From Hyphomonadaceae bacterium (GTDB taxonomy: Bacteria > Pseudomonadota > Alphaproteobacteria > Caulobacterales > Hyphomonadaceae), in the NCBI GenBank assembly GCA_947478925.1, contig CANJXY010000004.1:1-62645 (forward strand): a stretch of 62,645 nucleotides of DNA, in the 5' to 3' direction. Position numbers and translations under genes: made by a program. The notes beneath the pieces are model-generated. The model had not been told where the DNA came from, searched no databases, and saw nothing but the letters and a program-made list of their open reading frames with translations. Of the stretch, positions 1 through 9,190 are shown one piece after another (within the stretch, counting starts at the first letter, position 1; each line of letters begins with the position of its first letter).

Positions 1-972
1 CTGCGCGAGCGGAGATTCGTCCTCGCCATACGTGCCATAGAAACGCAGCCCGCATTCTGCCGCGCCCTCGGCCACCCACTTCAGCGGCGCCGCCGAGAGC
101 GGAGAGCCCTCGCCCCCGCCGACATCGCCATGCGTGCCGATAAACCATCGCTGCGCATAGTGCTGGCGTCCCGGCTGGCAGTGCGGCCGCTTGTTAGCCT
201 CATCCACGCCCTCCCACAGCGTCGGCGGAAAGCCGAGCCGATTTTCGTCCACTGCCACCGCATGCCGCGCCGACAGAACGCTCTGGCCGATCGTCATGTC
301 GTGGAAGCCGAACCGCTTGTTGAAGAACCGCGCCATTCCGCCCAGCGCGCTCGGCACGCCGCGCTGACCGACCGTCTCGAAGATGCCGAGATAGGTGATG
401 GTCGGCGCCTCGTCGCTTTTCACGCGCGTGCCGTCCGCCGCCCGCTTGCCCTTGCCATAGCTGGCGCGAAAGTCCCGACGCGCGCGCTCATAATCTTCCA
501 GTTCGAACTTGGTCGCTTTCGGCCCCGGGTGCGCGCGATAGAGCCTGAAGGCGTCCCACGCTTTTTCCGCGTGCATGCGGCTGACAATGCCGGCGCAGCC
601 AATCAGTCCTGCAAAGCTCCGTGCACAGAACGCCCCGCGGCTGAATCCGAACACATAGATCTCGTCGCCTGCCTCATAGTTGAATGCAAGCCGCAGATAT
701 GTCTCGACGATGTTATCCTCGAGCCCCTCGCCGAACACGCCGCCCAGGATCCGGTTCAAGCCCTCGCTGAGCCCGTCCATGAACCCGTCCTTGCCTAACG
801 CGTCGACGTTCGAGCCGACGCCCTGGCTGTAGATGACGATCTGCGGGATCTTGGTCCCATCCTCCAGCGTGTGCGTGTGTGCGATGCTGCGCGCGATGAT
901 TGCAATGTTGGTCGGCTTCGGCTGGCGCAACTTCTGCCAGGTGCCGTCAAAACAAACGATGAAACGCTTCAC
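1..972 (-). CDS. DUF2235 alpha/beta-hydrolase domain protein (3' end outside window)
   Basis: The first 324 residues of a DUF2235 protein, a family related to type VI effector phospholipases and other alpha/beta hydrolases. Visible motifs are FDGTW at residues 8-12, the nucleophile elbow GFSRGA at 109-114 with Ser111, and GTHGDVGGG at 279-287, which holds an Asp expected to act in catalysis. The start is a GTG at 972; no better ATG lies upstream in frame. No signal peptide is seen. The reading frame runs off the window edge, so the C-terminus is unknown. There are no type VI secretion genes nearby, so an effector role is not supported here. The family call is firm; the substrate is unknown. 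Confidence 0.85.
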   Translation of the reverse strand, partial: MKRFIVCFDGTWQKLRQPKPTNIAIIARSIAHTHTLEDGTKIPQIVIYSQGVGSNVDALGKDGFMDGLSEGLNRILGGVFGEGLEDNIVETYLRLAFNYEAGDEIYVFGFSRGAFCARSFAGLIGCAGIVSRMHAEKAWDAFRLYRAHPGPKATKFELEDYERARRDFRASYGKGKRAADGTRVKSDEAPTITYLGIFETVGQRGVPSALGGMARFFNKRFGFHDMTIGQSVLSARHAVAVDENRLGFPPTLWEGVDEANKRPHCQPGRQHYAQRWFIGTHGDVGGGEGSPLSAAPLKWVAEGAAECGLRFYGTYGEDESPLAQ

Positions 973-1159
973 GCCAGCCACCCACGCTATTACCGTGCTA
1001 GCCTAGCAGAGCCGCAGCGCCGCGCCAGAGTCCCGTCGGCCACGATTGCAGGCCACCACAAAAGCCCGCAGAACACCCATCGGGCGAGCAAGAAGCCAGG
1101 CTGGCTGCGTGTTCACATGTCGGCGGCGACTCTCGAATCCCCTCATCGGGGGAAATTAC

Positions 1160-1660
1160 ATGCCGACAGTCAAGGTATCGACATCGGCCGCGCTGGAATC
1201 CCGGGGGCAGACGCAGATCTTTGCCATGCTGGGATGGATCGCCGCGGGCGCGCTCAAACCGGCCAACTGGTTCGCCTACCTCATCCGGGGCATGCCAGAA
1301 TTCAATTGCACGATCTCAGCCTGACTCACAGCCGGTCCGCTCGAACTCGGCCTGCTGTTCTCGATGCTGTTCATCCGCGACGGCGGGCTCGGTGTTCGCA
1401 GCGTCGCGCGCATAACGCTTATCTGCATTTTCGCCGCCTGCACCGGCATGGCGCCATTCTATGCGTTGATCACCTGGCGGCCCAGCAGGTCGGCGTTTCA
1501 GTCAGTGCCATGGGCCTGTTCGAAACACACAGCTGTGACGCTGCAATCGCGCACACCGGCACAGAAGTCCGCGCCTCGCTCTGTTTCTCAAGCGTCGGCG
1601 CGCTTCCCGCGGTGCTCATCCTCTGCCTCTTTGCTCTTCAGCGCGCCACGCCACGCCGCA
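1160..1660 (+). pseudogene. Degraded membrane-protein gene (transporter-like remnant)
   Basis: An open frame starts at an ATG at 1160 behind GGGGGA. It encodes hydrophobic segments, including one starting IFAMLGWIAAGAL, but stops at TGA 1322-1324. The same frame then continues with strongly hydrophobic sequence (LELGLLFSMLFI and ARITLICIFAACTGMA) to about 1475. After that, helix-like sequence (VGALPAVLILCLFAL) is found only in another frame. The pattern of one internal stop and one frameshift across consecutive membrane segments suggests a decayed multi-pass transporter, perhaps MFS-like. The family is not certain. It could instead be chance hydrophobicity between two real genes. Confidence 0.35.
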
Positions 1661-1663
1661 CAC

Positions 1664-2611
1664 CTACGGTAGCGCCTTCAGCGCCGCCTCAAGCCCCGGC
1701 CGCATGACATCGTCATTCGGATCGCTTCCGATCACGACATTCACATAAAGCGACTGCAGAAACGCCATCACATCGTGGCGCCACGCGAGTCCAGCCTCGC
1801 TCGTGAACACCTCGGCCCTCGGCTTCGCCAGCGCGCCAAACCACTCCGTCCACTCCTGCTCGCTCATCACGCCACGCGAAGCCGCATACAGGATTGGCCG
1901 CGCCAGTCGCTCGCTCTCGCCATTCACATAGGCATGTCCCGCCGGCGCGACCTGCATTTCGACGGCCGACACGATCACACGTAACCCTTCGTCATCTATG
2001 GCTGGATTCAAGGCCAACTGCATCAGCAGGTCAGACCCATGCGCCACCGAATGCCGCCATCCCTCCTTGTCGTCGAAACCGCGGTAGTCCGAGATGTTGA
2101 TGAACCAGTGCTGCGCCGCGACCAGCAGCTTCGTGCGCTCCTCACGCGTGAGAAATGGCTCGATCCGATCCGCTCGCGCCACTTCCGCAAGCGCGAGCAC
2201 CGCGAAGGGATGCTCGAAGCCCAGCGTATCCTTTGACCCGAGCCGCACTGACAGTTCAACAAGCAAAGCCCGCTTCGTCTCATCGTCCAGCTGCTTCGCC
2301 CGCAGCGTGTGCGAGAGCGCTTCGAACGCGATCCCGTCACGCAATGCCGGGTCCGGGCTCGCCAGACACCCGGTGATCTTCCTGGCAAGAAGCTGCCGCG
2401 CCCAAAAGTCGCTGACCTCGAAATCCGCAGCTTTCAATGCATGAAGCTGGGCACGGGTCCAACCCGTAGGCGGACAGCTCGGGACATCATGCGAGATGTC
2501 ATAAATCTGGTCGAGTTCGACATCCTCGCCGAACTTCAGCATCGCAGGTTTGTCGTACCCCGCGCAGCCAGACAGGATTGCAACGACTAGGATCGCCACC
2601 AGATGCTTCAT
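1664..2611 (-). CDS. Predicted lipoprotein of unknown function
   Basis: A 315-residue protein whose start at 2611 begins a classic lipoprotein signal: MKHL, a hydrophobic run, then LSGC with the lipidated Cys at residue 16. Longer in-frame extensions upstream lack a signal and would overlap hisI on the other strand. The mature part is soluble-looking and alpha-helical, with no motif I recognise. It is divergent from hisI, with 53 bp between start codons, so both promoters must lie in that short gap or overlap the coding sequences. The export prediction is strong and the function is unknown. Confidence 0.75.
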   Translation of the reverse strand: MKHLVAILVVAILSGCAGYDKPAMLKFGEDVELDQIYDISHDVPSCPPTGWTRAQLHALKAADFEVSDFWARQLLARKITGCLASPDPALRDGIAFEALSHTLRAKQLDDETKRALLVELSVRLGSKDTLGFEHPFAVLALAEVARADRIEPFLTREERTKLLVAAQHWFINISDYRGFDDKEGWRHSVAHGSDLLMQLALNPAIDDEGLRVIVSAVEMQVAPAGHAYVNGESERLARPILYAASRGVMSEQEWTEWFGALAKPRAEVFTSEAGLAWRHDVMAFLQSLYVNVVIGSDPNDDVMRPGLEAALKALP

Positions 2612-2664
2612 GTCCCCCCGCATACCCGCTTCCCCGTCCCCGCACCACAGCGTATGAACCCGGC

Positions 2665-3045
2665 ATGACCTTCGCTCCGCCTCTCTCCGGTTCCGAACAA
2701 GACGAAACCATTGAGCTTCGCCCAAAGTTCGATGAGCACGGTCTCGTCGCCGCCATCGCGCAGGATGCCGATACGGGCGAAGTCCTTATGCTCGCCTGGA
2801 TGAATGCCGAAGCGCTGCAGCAAACCATCGACACCGGCCGCGCCGTCTACTGGTCGCGATCACGCCAGTCTCTGTGGCGCAAAGGCGACACGTCCGGCCA
2901 CGAACAGCACATCGTCGAGGTCCGCGTCGATTGCGACCAGGACGCCGTGCTCCTGAAAGTCCGCCAGACCGGCTCCGCCTGTCACACAGGCCGCCGCTCG
3001 TGCTTCTATCGCATCGCATCGCCGACCGGCCTCACGAGAGACTGA
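2665..3045 (+). CDS. hisI: Phosphoribosyl-AMP cyclohydrolase
   Basis: HisI opens the purine ring of phosphoribosyl-AMP, the third step of histidine biosynthesis, in the cytoplasm. At 126 residues it is the normal size of the monofunctional enzyme, with no fused HisE domain. Family signatures are MLAWMN at 42-47, VYWSRSRQ at 61-68, and the metal site DCDQD, whose Asp89, Asp91 and Asp93 match the Mg ligands while Cys90, Cys106 and Cys113 match the Zn ligands. The start at ATG 2665 fits family length. No other his gene is close. The downstream phosphoesterase begins 1 bp after the stop, so the two are probably cotranscribed. Confidence 0.95.
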   Translation: MTFAPPLSGSEQDETIELRPKFDEHGLVAAIAQDADTGEVLMLAWMNAEALQQTIDTGRAVYWSRSRQSLWRKGDTSGHEQHIVEVRVDCDQDAVLLKVRQTGSACHTGRRSCFYRIASPTGLTRD

Positions 3046-3046
3046 C

Positions 3047-4075
3047 ATGAAGCGCTGGATCGCCTCTCTCTTTATCGCGGCCCTGGCCGGCTGCACGGCG
3101 CCGGCATTTAAGTCCGACATCGCTGGCGGGCCAACGCCGTGGACGCACATGTCTTTCGACGACCAGTCTGACGATTTTTCCTTCGCGGTCGTCGCTGATC
3201 TCGAGTCCGGCTATCGCCCCGGGGTGTTCGACGTGGCGCTCGCCGAACTCAAGCTCCTCCGCCCCACCTTCATCCTCACCATCGGCGACATGATCGACGG
3301 CGGCACGGAGGATGTTCACGAGCTAACGCGCCAGTGGAACGAATTCGATGGGCGCCTGAAGGACTCGGCACCCTTTTTTCACATCGCCGGCAACCACGAC
3401 ATGACGAACGTCAGCCAGCGCAGCGTCTGGGCCGAGCGCTACGGTCCGCGCTATTACAGCTTCGTCTACCGCAACGTGCTCTTCCTCGCACTCGATACGG
3501 AAGACTACCCCGAAGCGAAAATGCGCGAGATCTACAAGATGCGCGCGGAGTTCTTGGAAGCCCGCAAGACCAATCCCGCCTCCGCCGGCAGCCTGCCATA
3601 CGCCAAGCTGAAGGAGTCTCGAACCGGCGAGATCGGCCCCGAACAGAGCGCTTATTTCGAGAAAGCAATCGCAGACAATCCCGATGTCCGCTGGACGATA
3701 CTGCTGATGCACAAGCCCGTTTACGAACGTACCGGCGACGGTGGCCTGTCTCGGATCGAGGCTGCACTCGCAAACCGACCTTACACCCTGCTCAACGGCC
3801 ACTTGCATCGCTACGGCTACAGCCAGCACCCCGCCCGCAATGGGGTCAAGCGTGACTACATCATGCTAGGCACGACCGGCGGAGAGCGCGGCTTCGATGG
3901 CTCGTCCGGCGCGGTCGACCACTTCATGTGGCTCACCATGGGCAAGGACGGCCCGTCCATCGCCAACATTCGTCTCGACGGCGTCTTCGACAGGACAGGC
4001 GCCATTCCCGCGGACGGCGCAAAGCTCTGCCTCGACTGGGGCGCCCCGCCTTGTCCGCCCGCCCCAGCGCGCTAG
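3047..4075 (+). CDS. Calcineurin-like metallophosphoesterase lipoprotein
   Basis: A 342-residue exported lipoprotein with lipobox LAGC and Cys16. The mature part carries metallophosphoesterase motifs in order: VADLE at 49-53, GDMID at 80-84, GNHD at 115-118, LLMHKPVY around 224-231 and GHLH around 257-260. The first motif is Asp-x-Glu where the family normally has Asp-x-His, so one metal ligand is substituted. It likely acts on a phosphate ester in the periplasm or on a membrane; the substrate is unknown. It follows hisI with 1 bp between them and precedes another lipoprotein gene. Confidence 0.88.
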   Translation: MKRWIASLFIAALAGCTAPAFKSDIAGGPTPWTHMSFDDQSDDFSFAVVADLESGYRPGVFDVALAELKLLRPTFILTIGDMIDGGTEDVHELTRQWNEFDGRLKDSAPFFHIAGNHDMTNVSQRSVWAERYGPRYYSFVYRNVLFLALDTEDYPEAKMREIYKMRAEFLEARKTNPASAGSLPYAKLKESRTGEIGPEQSAYFEKAIADNPDVRWTILLMHKPVYERTGDGGLSRIEAALANRPYTLLNGHLHRYGYSQHPARNGVKRDYIMLGTTGGERGFDGSSGAVDHFMWLTMGKDGPSIANIRLDGVFDRTGAIPADGAKLCLDWGAPPCPPAPAR

Positions 4076-4104
4076 CCTTTCTAGCGACCCTAAAGGAGAG
4101 GCTC

Positions 4105-5223
4105 ATGCCAAATTGGATCGCCGTCATCGCCGGTGCCCTCACCCTTGCTGGGTGCGCGACCGACGCCACGCCGCGCGAGCGCGAACCCGCCCACCCCAAG
4201 GCCGCGACGGAGGCCGGCGTCGCCCCTCCGCGTGACCTGCCCACCGGCGAGAAGTCCACTGCCGCCTGGAACGCCGCCGGACTCGCAGAAACGGTCGCCT
4301 ACGTTCAGAGCCAGAAAACCACCGGTTTCCTCATCATACAGGATGGCGAGACCATTTACGAACATAATTGGCCACTGACCGAAGCCGACACAGCCTTCAG
4401 AGCCAACTTCGTTCACGGCACGACGCCGGCAGGCGCCTTGCGCGAGGACGTCGCCTCGCAACAGAAGAGCTTTGTCGCCATTCTCATCGGCATCGGCATC
4501 GACAAGGGCCTGATCAATCTCTCGCAGCCCGTCACAACCTATCTCGGCCCGCACTGGTCAAAGGCTTCGCCCGAACCCGAACTTGCGATCACTGTCCGCA
4601 ACCTGCTCGAGATGAACTCCGGCCTGAACGAAGACCTCACCTTCGATGTCCGGCCCGACACGAAATTCCTCTACAACACGCCTGCGTACGCGCTCTTGAA
4701 GTCCGTGCTGGAAAAAGCCTCCGGCATGGAGCTGAACGTCGTTACACAGCTGTGGCTCACCAAGGTTGGCGACATGCACGACACGTCGTGGGAAAGACGT
4801 CCAGGCGCATTTGCCGATGTCGGCAACCCCACAGGCCTCGTCACCACACCGCGTGACATCGCCCGCATGGGACAGATCGTTCTAAACGGCGGCACGAAGC
4901 CCAACGGCGGCCGCATCATCTCGAAGGCTCAGCTGGACGCGCTGTTCGTACGGACGAAAACCAATCCTGCTTATGGCCATCTCTGGTGGCTGAACGGATC
5001 GGGCGAGACCGTGAATGTCGGCCCCAGCTCCCCCCGCCGCGCCGGCCAGCTCATAAACGCCGCACCGCGCGATACGATCGCGGCCCTCGGCGCCATGGAT
5101 CGCAAGCTTTTCATCGTGCCGTCCATGAAACTCCTCATCGTCCGCACAGGACAAGGCACGCCCGACAAGGACTTCAACGAGACGCTGTGGCAGCTCCTCA
5201 CCAAGGCCATGCCCCAACATTAA
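4105..5223 (+). CDS. Serine beta-lactamase/DD-peptidase-family lipoprotein
   Basis: A 372-residue member of the class C beta-lactamase-like family (PF00144), which includes esterases and peptidases as well as true beta-lactamases. The start at 4105 has AAAGGAG just upstream and begins a lipoprotein signal (LAGC, Cys17). The nucleophile motif is SQQK at 118-121. YNT at 190-192 takes the place of the YxN motif. A clear KTG/HxG box is not obvious near the C-terminus. It probably hydrolyses an ester or amide at the cell envelope; beta-lactam resistance cannot be inferred. It lies 29 bp after the phosphoesterase and may be in the same operon. Confidence 0.85.
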   Translation: MPNWIAVIAGALTLAGCATDATPREREPAHPKAATEAGVAPPRDLPTGEKSTAAWNAAGLAETVAYVQSQKTTGFLIIQDGETIYEHNWPLTEADTAFRANFVHGTTPAGALREDVASQQKSFVAILIGIGIDKGLINLSQPVTTYLGPHWSKASPEPELAITVRNLLEMNSGLNEDLTFDVRPDTKFLYNTPAYALLKSVLEKASGMELNVVTQLWLTKVGDMHDTSWERRPGAFADVGNPTGLVTTPRDIARMGQIVLNGGTKPNGGRIISKAQLDALFVRTKTNPAYGHLWWLNGSGETVNVGPSSPRRAGQLINAAPRDTIAALGAMDRKLFIVPSMKLLIVRTGQGTPDKDFNETLWQLLTKAMPQH

Positions 5224-5242
5224 CGCTCGCCAAGCGAGTTAA
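5220..5242 (+). terminator. Inverted repeat after the beta-lactamase-like gene
   Basis: TTAAC followed by CTCGC, a CAA loop, GCGAG and TTAA forms a short imperfect hairpin starting at the stop codon of the preceding gene. There is no T-run, so it is at best a weak terminator or an mRNA 3' end stabiliser. Confidence 0.35.
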
Positions 5243-5329
5243 CGTCTCGCCCCAGCTTCTCCGCATTTCCTGCCCGTAATCTGCCTTGAGTCCGCGCGAG
5301 CATTCGTCATCGCCATGATGGAGATGAAC

Positions 5330-5626
5330 ATGAAGCGCGAGTTTGCTCTGGCCGGTATTGCACTGGTTGTTTCGATCCTGCTGTCGTCTCCGACCCTCGC
5401 CCAGACACCTCAGCTGCAGCCTGCGGCGGCTGACGCCCGGGTGCCGATCGAGTTGGTCGCCCCCGCTCTGGCCGAGGAACTCTCAATGGATGACGCGATC
5501 ATGCTGGCTCGGACGCAGGAGGAACGCACCGCAGTCTTGCGCCGCTGCTCTGGACCGCCCCCGCGCCTCAGGGCGCCAGCTGTCACTGAAGCCCCTGCTC
5601 GCGCGCCTGCGATTCCGGTCGAGTAA
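5330..5626 (+). CDS. Small secreted protein of unknown function
   Basis: A 98-residue protein with a signal peptide ending in TLA-Q and a short, Pro- and Ala-rich mature part. The ATG at 5330 is preferred because GGAG lies six bases upstream; three further ATGs upstream are in frame but worse placed. Two prolines near RCSGPPPR and the alanine-rich tail suggest a largely unstructured protein. No family is recognised. It stands alone between the beta-lactamase-like gene and the alcohol dehydrogenase. Confidence 0.6.
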   Translation: MKREFALAGIALVVSILLSSPTLAQTPQLQPAAADARVPIELVAPALAEELSMDDAIMLARTQEERTAVLRRCSGPPPRLRAPAVTEAPARAPAIPVE

Positions 5627-5706
5627 TAGCCTTCCCGCGCGACAGGTCTTCCCATCTTCCGCAGGCATGGTAACGCAATCCATCACCTGCGGAGGATGCG
5701 TACCCC

Positions 5707-6771
5707 ATGAAGAGCCAAGCCATCGTCGCCTACGGCAAACCGCTCGAGGAAGTCACCTCCGACATCCCCGCCCCCAAGGGCACGGAGGTTCTGGTAAGGA
5801 TCACCTTCTCTGGCGTCTGTCATTCTGACGTCCACCTTCAGGACGGACATGTCGACCTCGGCGACGGCGACAAGCTCGACTGGTCTAAGGGCCGCACGCT
5901 ACCCCACACGCTTGGCCATGAAATCGAAGGTACGCTTTCGGCCGTCGGCCCGGATGCAGCAGCCCTGCTCGAAGGCCGCACGATCGGGCAGCGCTTCGTT
6001 GTCTTCCCGTGGATCGGTTGCGGCGAGTGCGCCACCTGCAAACGTGACCAGGAACACATCTGTAACAAGCCCCGCCAGCTCGGCATCCAGGTCGCCGGCG
6101 GCTATTCCGAATACGTCCTCGTCCCGCACCCGAAATACCTGCTCGACGCGACCGGCGTTCCCGAAGGCCTCGCCGCCACCTACATGTGCTCGGGCATCAC
6201 GGCATATTCGGCGCTGAAGAAAATCCGCACCGCCTATGAGGGTGAGTCCATCGCCATCGTCGGTCTCGGCGGTGTCGGCATGATGGGCCTGCAATTCGCA
6301 CGCAACATGTTCCCGAACAACAAGATCATCGGCTGCGACATCGATCCGAAGAAGCTTGATGCCGCTTTGGCTGCCGGCGCCCACGCTGTCTACAACTCGA
6401 AAGAGGCAGACGGCCTGAAGCAACTGAAGCTCGACACGGCTGGCGGCGTTGCTGCGGCGGTTGACTTCGTCGGTTCGACGCCTTCACTCAACTTCGCCAA
6501 CGGCGCCATCCGCCGCGGCGGCGAAATCGTGGTGGTCGGCCTGTTCGGCGGCAAGTTCGCCGCCCCGATCCCGTCTTTCCCGGGCCGCCCCTACTCGATC
6601 GTTGGCTCCTACACGGGTCCACTCGGCGAAACGCGCGACATGATGGAGCTAGTCCGCGCCGGCAAGATCTCGCCGATCCCGGTCGAAACCCGCCCGCTTG
6701 ACCAAGCCGAGCACACGCTCAATCAGCTGCGCGAGGGCAAGATCGTCGGCCGCGTGGTTCTGAAGCCGTAA
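5707..6771 (+). CDS. Zinc-dependent alcohol dehydrogenase (MDR family)
   Basis: A 354-residue medium-chain dehydrogenase that would oxidise an alcohol with NAD(P). It carries the catalytic zinc ligands Cys38 (GVCHSD), His71-Glu72 (GHE) and Cys161. It also has the structural zinc set Cys105, Cys108, Cys111 and Cys119 (CGECATC...C) and the Rossmann motif GLGGVG at 186-191. The length is normal. AGGATG precedes the start at about 11 bases. It converges with the hybrid kinase gene, with 2 bp between the two stop codons. The substrate cannot be read from sequence; primary or aromatic alcohols are plausible. Confidence 0.92.
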   Translation: MKSQAIVAYGKPLEEVTSDIPAPKGTEVLVRITFSGVCHSDVHLQDGHVDLGDGDKLDWSKGRTLPHTLGHEIEGTLSAVGPDAAALLEGRTIGQRFVVFPWIGCGECATCKRDQEHICNKPRQLGIQVAGGYSEYVLVPHPKYLLDATGVPEGLAATYMCSGITAYSALKKIRTAYEGESIAIVGLGGVGMMGLQFARNMFPNNKIIGCDIDPKKLDAALAAGAHAVYNSKEADGLKQLKLDTAGGVAAAVDFVGSTPSLNFANGAIRRGGEIVVVGLFGGKFAAPIPSFPGRPYSIVGSYTGPLGETRDMMELVRAGKISPIPVETRPLDQAEHTLNQLREGKIVGRVVLKP

Positions 6772-6773
6772 GG

Positions 6774-9146
6774 TTAGGCTGCGATCCCCGCCACCGGCGG
6801 GCGCTCGCCCATCGCGGCTGCGATCTTGGCCGTCAGCTCGCGCTGGTCCAGCGGCTTGGACACATAGTCGGTCATGCCCAGCGCTAGGTAGCGCTCGCGG
6901 TCGCCGCTCATCGCGTCGGCTGTCAGCGCGATCACCGGCAGCGCGCGCCATGCCTCGCTTGAAGCGCGGATGCGCTTGATCGCTTCCTTGCCGTCCATAA
7001 CTGGCATATGCACGTCCAGCAGCACGAGATCGAACGCGTCGCTATGCAGGCGGTCCAGCGCTTCCTGTCCGTTCACTGCTTCCACGAACTTAGGCGACAG
7101 CTGCGCCGTAAATAGCTTCACAACCTGACGGTTCACCGCGTTGTCGTCGACCAGCAGGATGCGGATCCCGCGCAGCCGGCGCAGCGTATCCTCGCCCACG
7201 ATCGGCAACGTCGTATCGATCCGGTTCGAGGCGACATCTTTTTTCACCGCTTCGGCCGTGAAGGTCAGTGTGAAGGTCGAGCCCGAGCCCGGTTCGCTTT
7301 CCACCGTCACATCGCCGCCCATCAGGCGCGCGAGCTGCCGCGTGATTGCAAGACCGAGACCCGATCCGCCAAAACGCCGCGTAATGGTCGCGTCGGCCTG
7401 CGTGAACGTCGTGAACAAGCGCTGCATAACAGCTGGCGTCATACCGATGCCCGTATCGGCCACGGCCACCGTGATCATCCACTTGCCCGGCTCGGTCTCT
7501 TTCGAGCCGACCTTCACGCCGACACGACCGTTCTCGGTGAATTTGATCGCGTTTGACAGCAAGTTACCCACGCACTGGCGCACGCGCACCGGATCGTAGT
7601 GCAACAGGTGCGGCAAGCCCGGCGCGATATCGAGATCGATATTGAGTCCGCGCTCAACTGCTTTGGACAGGAATAACTGGCGCAGGCGGTCCAATGTGAC
7701 AGCGAGCTCGCCGTCCGTGCTGGCGATCTCGATTTTGCCGGCTTCGATCTTGGAGAGGTCAAGCACGTCGTTGAGCAGCGCCGTCAATGTGCGACCGGAC
7801 TCGAGGATGATATCTACCTTCTCGCGCTGATCGGTCAGCAGCCCGTCGCTCACCAGCGATTGCGCCATGCCCAGCACGCCATTCAGCGGCGTGCGAATCT
7901 CGTGACTCATCGATGCGAGGAAGTTCGATTTCGCGATGGTCGCAGCTTCAGCCTGCTGCTTGGCCTCGATCAGGGCAAGTTCCTGCGCCTTCTGTTCCTG
8001 GATATCGAGCATCAGGCCGATCGCCCGCGTCGGCACGCCGTGCTCGGTGCGCTGTACGCGCATGAACAGACGCACCCATTGCTCGCCATTGTTCGGTCGA
8101 TAGAGCCGCGCGTCGATCGACTCGACGCCCGGCGAGCGCAGGCAGCGCTCCCAGCTCTCGCGCACCGCCGGAATGTCGTCGTCGTGATACATGCCGAACG
8201 GCGTCATCGCGTGGCGTGTCAGCGCTTCCTGCCCGGCCAGCGCCTGGTATTGAGGCGAGGTCCAGCGCTCGGACGAACGCAGGTCGATCTCGTAGACGCC
8301 GGCGCTCGCTGCGCTCATCGCGATCTCGAGACGGTCGTTCATGATGGATGCCTGGTCGCGCGCGTCGACCAGCTCGGTGATGTTTTGTGACAGACCAAAG
8401 ATCTCGAACTTGCCCGACGGCAGCCTGCGGCCCGACGTGAACTGCGCCAGCGTATGACGCCACGTGCCATCCGACTTGCGACGGCGCAGGTGAAGCGTCG
8501 CGGTGCCACCTTCGGTCGACAGGCGCTCCCGAACGGCAGCGTCCTTGTCGATATCATCCTGGTGCAGGTCTCTGACAATCTCGCTGATATGATAGCTCGG
8601 CAGCGGCTCGCCACGGCGGATCAGGGCTTCCGAGAAATGGAAGGTACCGTCGTCCGGATTGTAGCGGAACATCCCAATGTCCGCGTCGCGCATCAGTCGG
8701 TCGCGCACGTCAATGGCGGAGACCAACTTGCCTAGCATGCTCCATTCGCTGGTCACGTCGGTCAGCGTGGCGATGCCTTCGGTCGCGCCGCGACCCCAGC
8801 GTGGCCGCAGCCAGCGCTCGCCGCGCGAAGTAGCGAAGCGATAGACGGTGCCCTCGCCATAGGATTTGTGCTCTGCGGCCGCGCTCTCCAGCACGTCATT
8901 CAGTTTGTGTCCGGACGCACCCTGCGGGGGCAATCCAGTCAGCTGGAAGAACAGCTCGTTCGCCTCGACAACCTGATCGTCTGCATCCACGCGAACGCCG
9001 GCGATGCCGAGCGCGCCGAGCTGCTCAAGCAACGCCGGGGCGTTGGTGTCGGGTTCGTGGACCAAGTTAACCCCTGCCGTCAGCAACCGAATAACGGTGG
9101 AACCTAGGCCCGCGCGCGTTAATACGGCCTTGCCGGCGGGTTCCAT
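6774..9146 (-). CDS. PAS-domain hybrid histidine kinase
   Basis: A 790-residue cytoplasmic hybrid sensor kinase. The N-terminal 390 residues look like several PAS/PAC domains (for example ANELFFQLTGLPPQG near 68 and the WVRLF...GLMLDIQE region near 370) with no membrane segments, so it senses something internal or through a partner. The dimerisation domain has SMSHEIRTPLNG with phospho-acceptor His415. The ATPase domain shows NLLSNAIKF, DTGIGM and GGSGLGLAI. A C-terminal receiver has LLVDDN, phospho-acceptor Asp711 in LLDVHMP and the switch Lys in YVSKP. No response regulator or phosphotransfer gene is adjacent, so the pathway is unknown. Confidence 0.95.
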   Translation of the reverse strand: MEPAGKAVLTRAGLGSTVIRLLTAGVNLVHEPDTNAPALLEQLGALGIAGVRVDADDQVVEANELFFQLTGLPPQGASGHKLNDVLESAAAEHKSYGEGTVYRFATSRGERWLRPRWGRGATEGIATLTDVTSEWSMLGKLVSAIDVRDRLMRDADIGMFRYNPDDGTFHFSEALIRRGEPLPSYHISEIVRDLHQDDIDKDAAVRERLSTEGGTATLHLRRRKSDGTWRHTLAQFTSGRRLPSGKFEIFGLSQNITELVDARDQASIMNDRLEIAMSAASAGVYEIDLRSSERWTSPQYQALAGQEALTRHAMTPFGMYHDDDIPAVRESWERCLRSPGVESIDARLYRPNNGEQWVRLFMRVQRTEHGVPTRAIGLMLDIQEQKAQELALIEAKQQAEAATIAKSNFLASMSHEIRTPLNGVLGMAQSLVSDGLLTDQREKVDIILESGRTLTALLNDVLDLSKIEAGKIEIASTDGELAVTLDRLRQLFLSKAVERGLNIDLDIAPGLPHLLHYDPVRVRQCVGNLLSNAIKFTENGRVGVKVGSKETEPGKWMITVAVADTGIGMTPAVMQRLFTTFTQADATITRRFGGSGLGLAITRQLARLMGGDVTVESEPGSGSTFTLTFTAEAVKKDVASNRIDTTLPIVGEDTLRRLRGIRILLVDDNAVNRQVVKLFTAQLSPKFVEAVNGQEALDRLHSDAFDLVLLDVHMPVMDGKEAIKRIRASSEAWRALPVIALTADAMSGDRERYLALGMTDYVSKPLDQRELTAKIAAAMGERPPVAGIAA

Positions 9147-9190
9147 TTCCCCGGGATCGGTCCGATTTCAGGGAAAAACGGGTGAGCCGC

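Noticed and set aside
1-972. Type VI secretion effector locus
   Set aside because: DUF2235 occurs in such effectors, but no VgrG, PAAR, immunity or chaperone gene is in view.
4105-5223. Antibiotic-resistance beta-lactamase
   Set aside because: Only the generic serine fold is supported; the KTG box is not evident and the family is dominated by esterases and peptidases.
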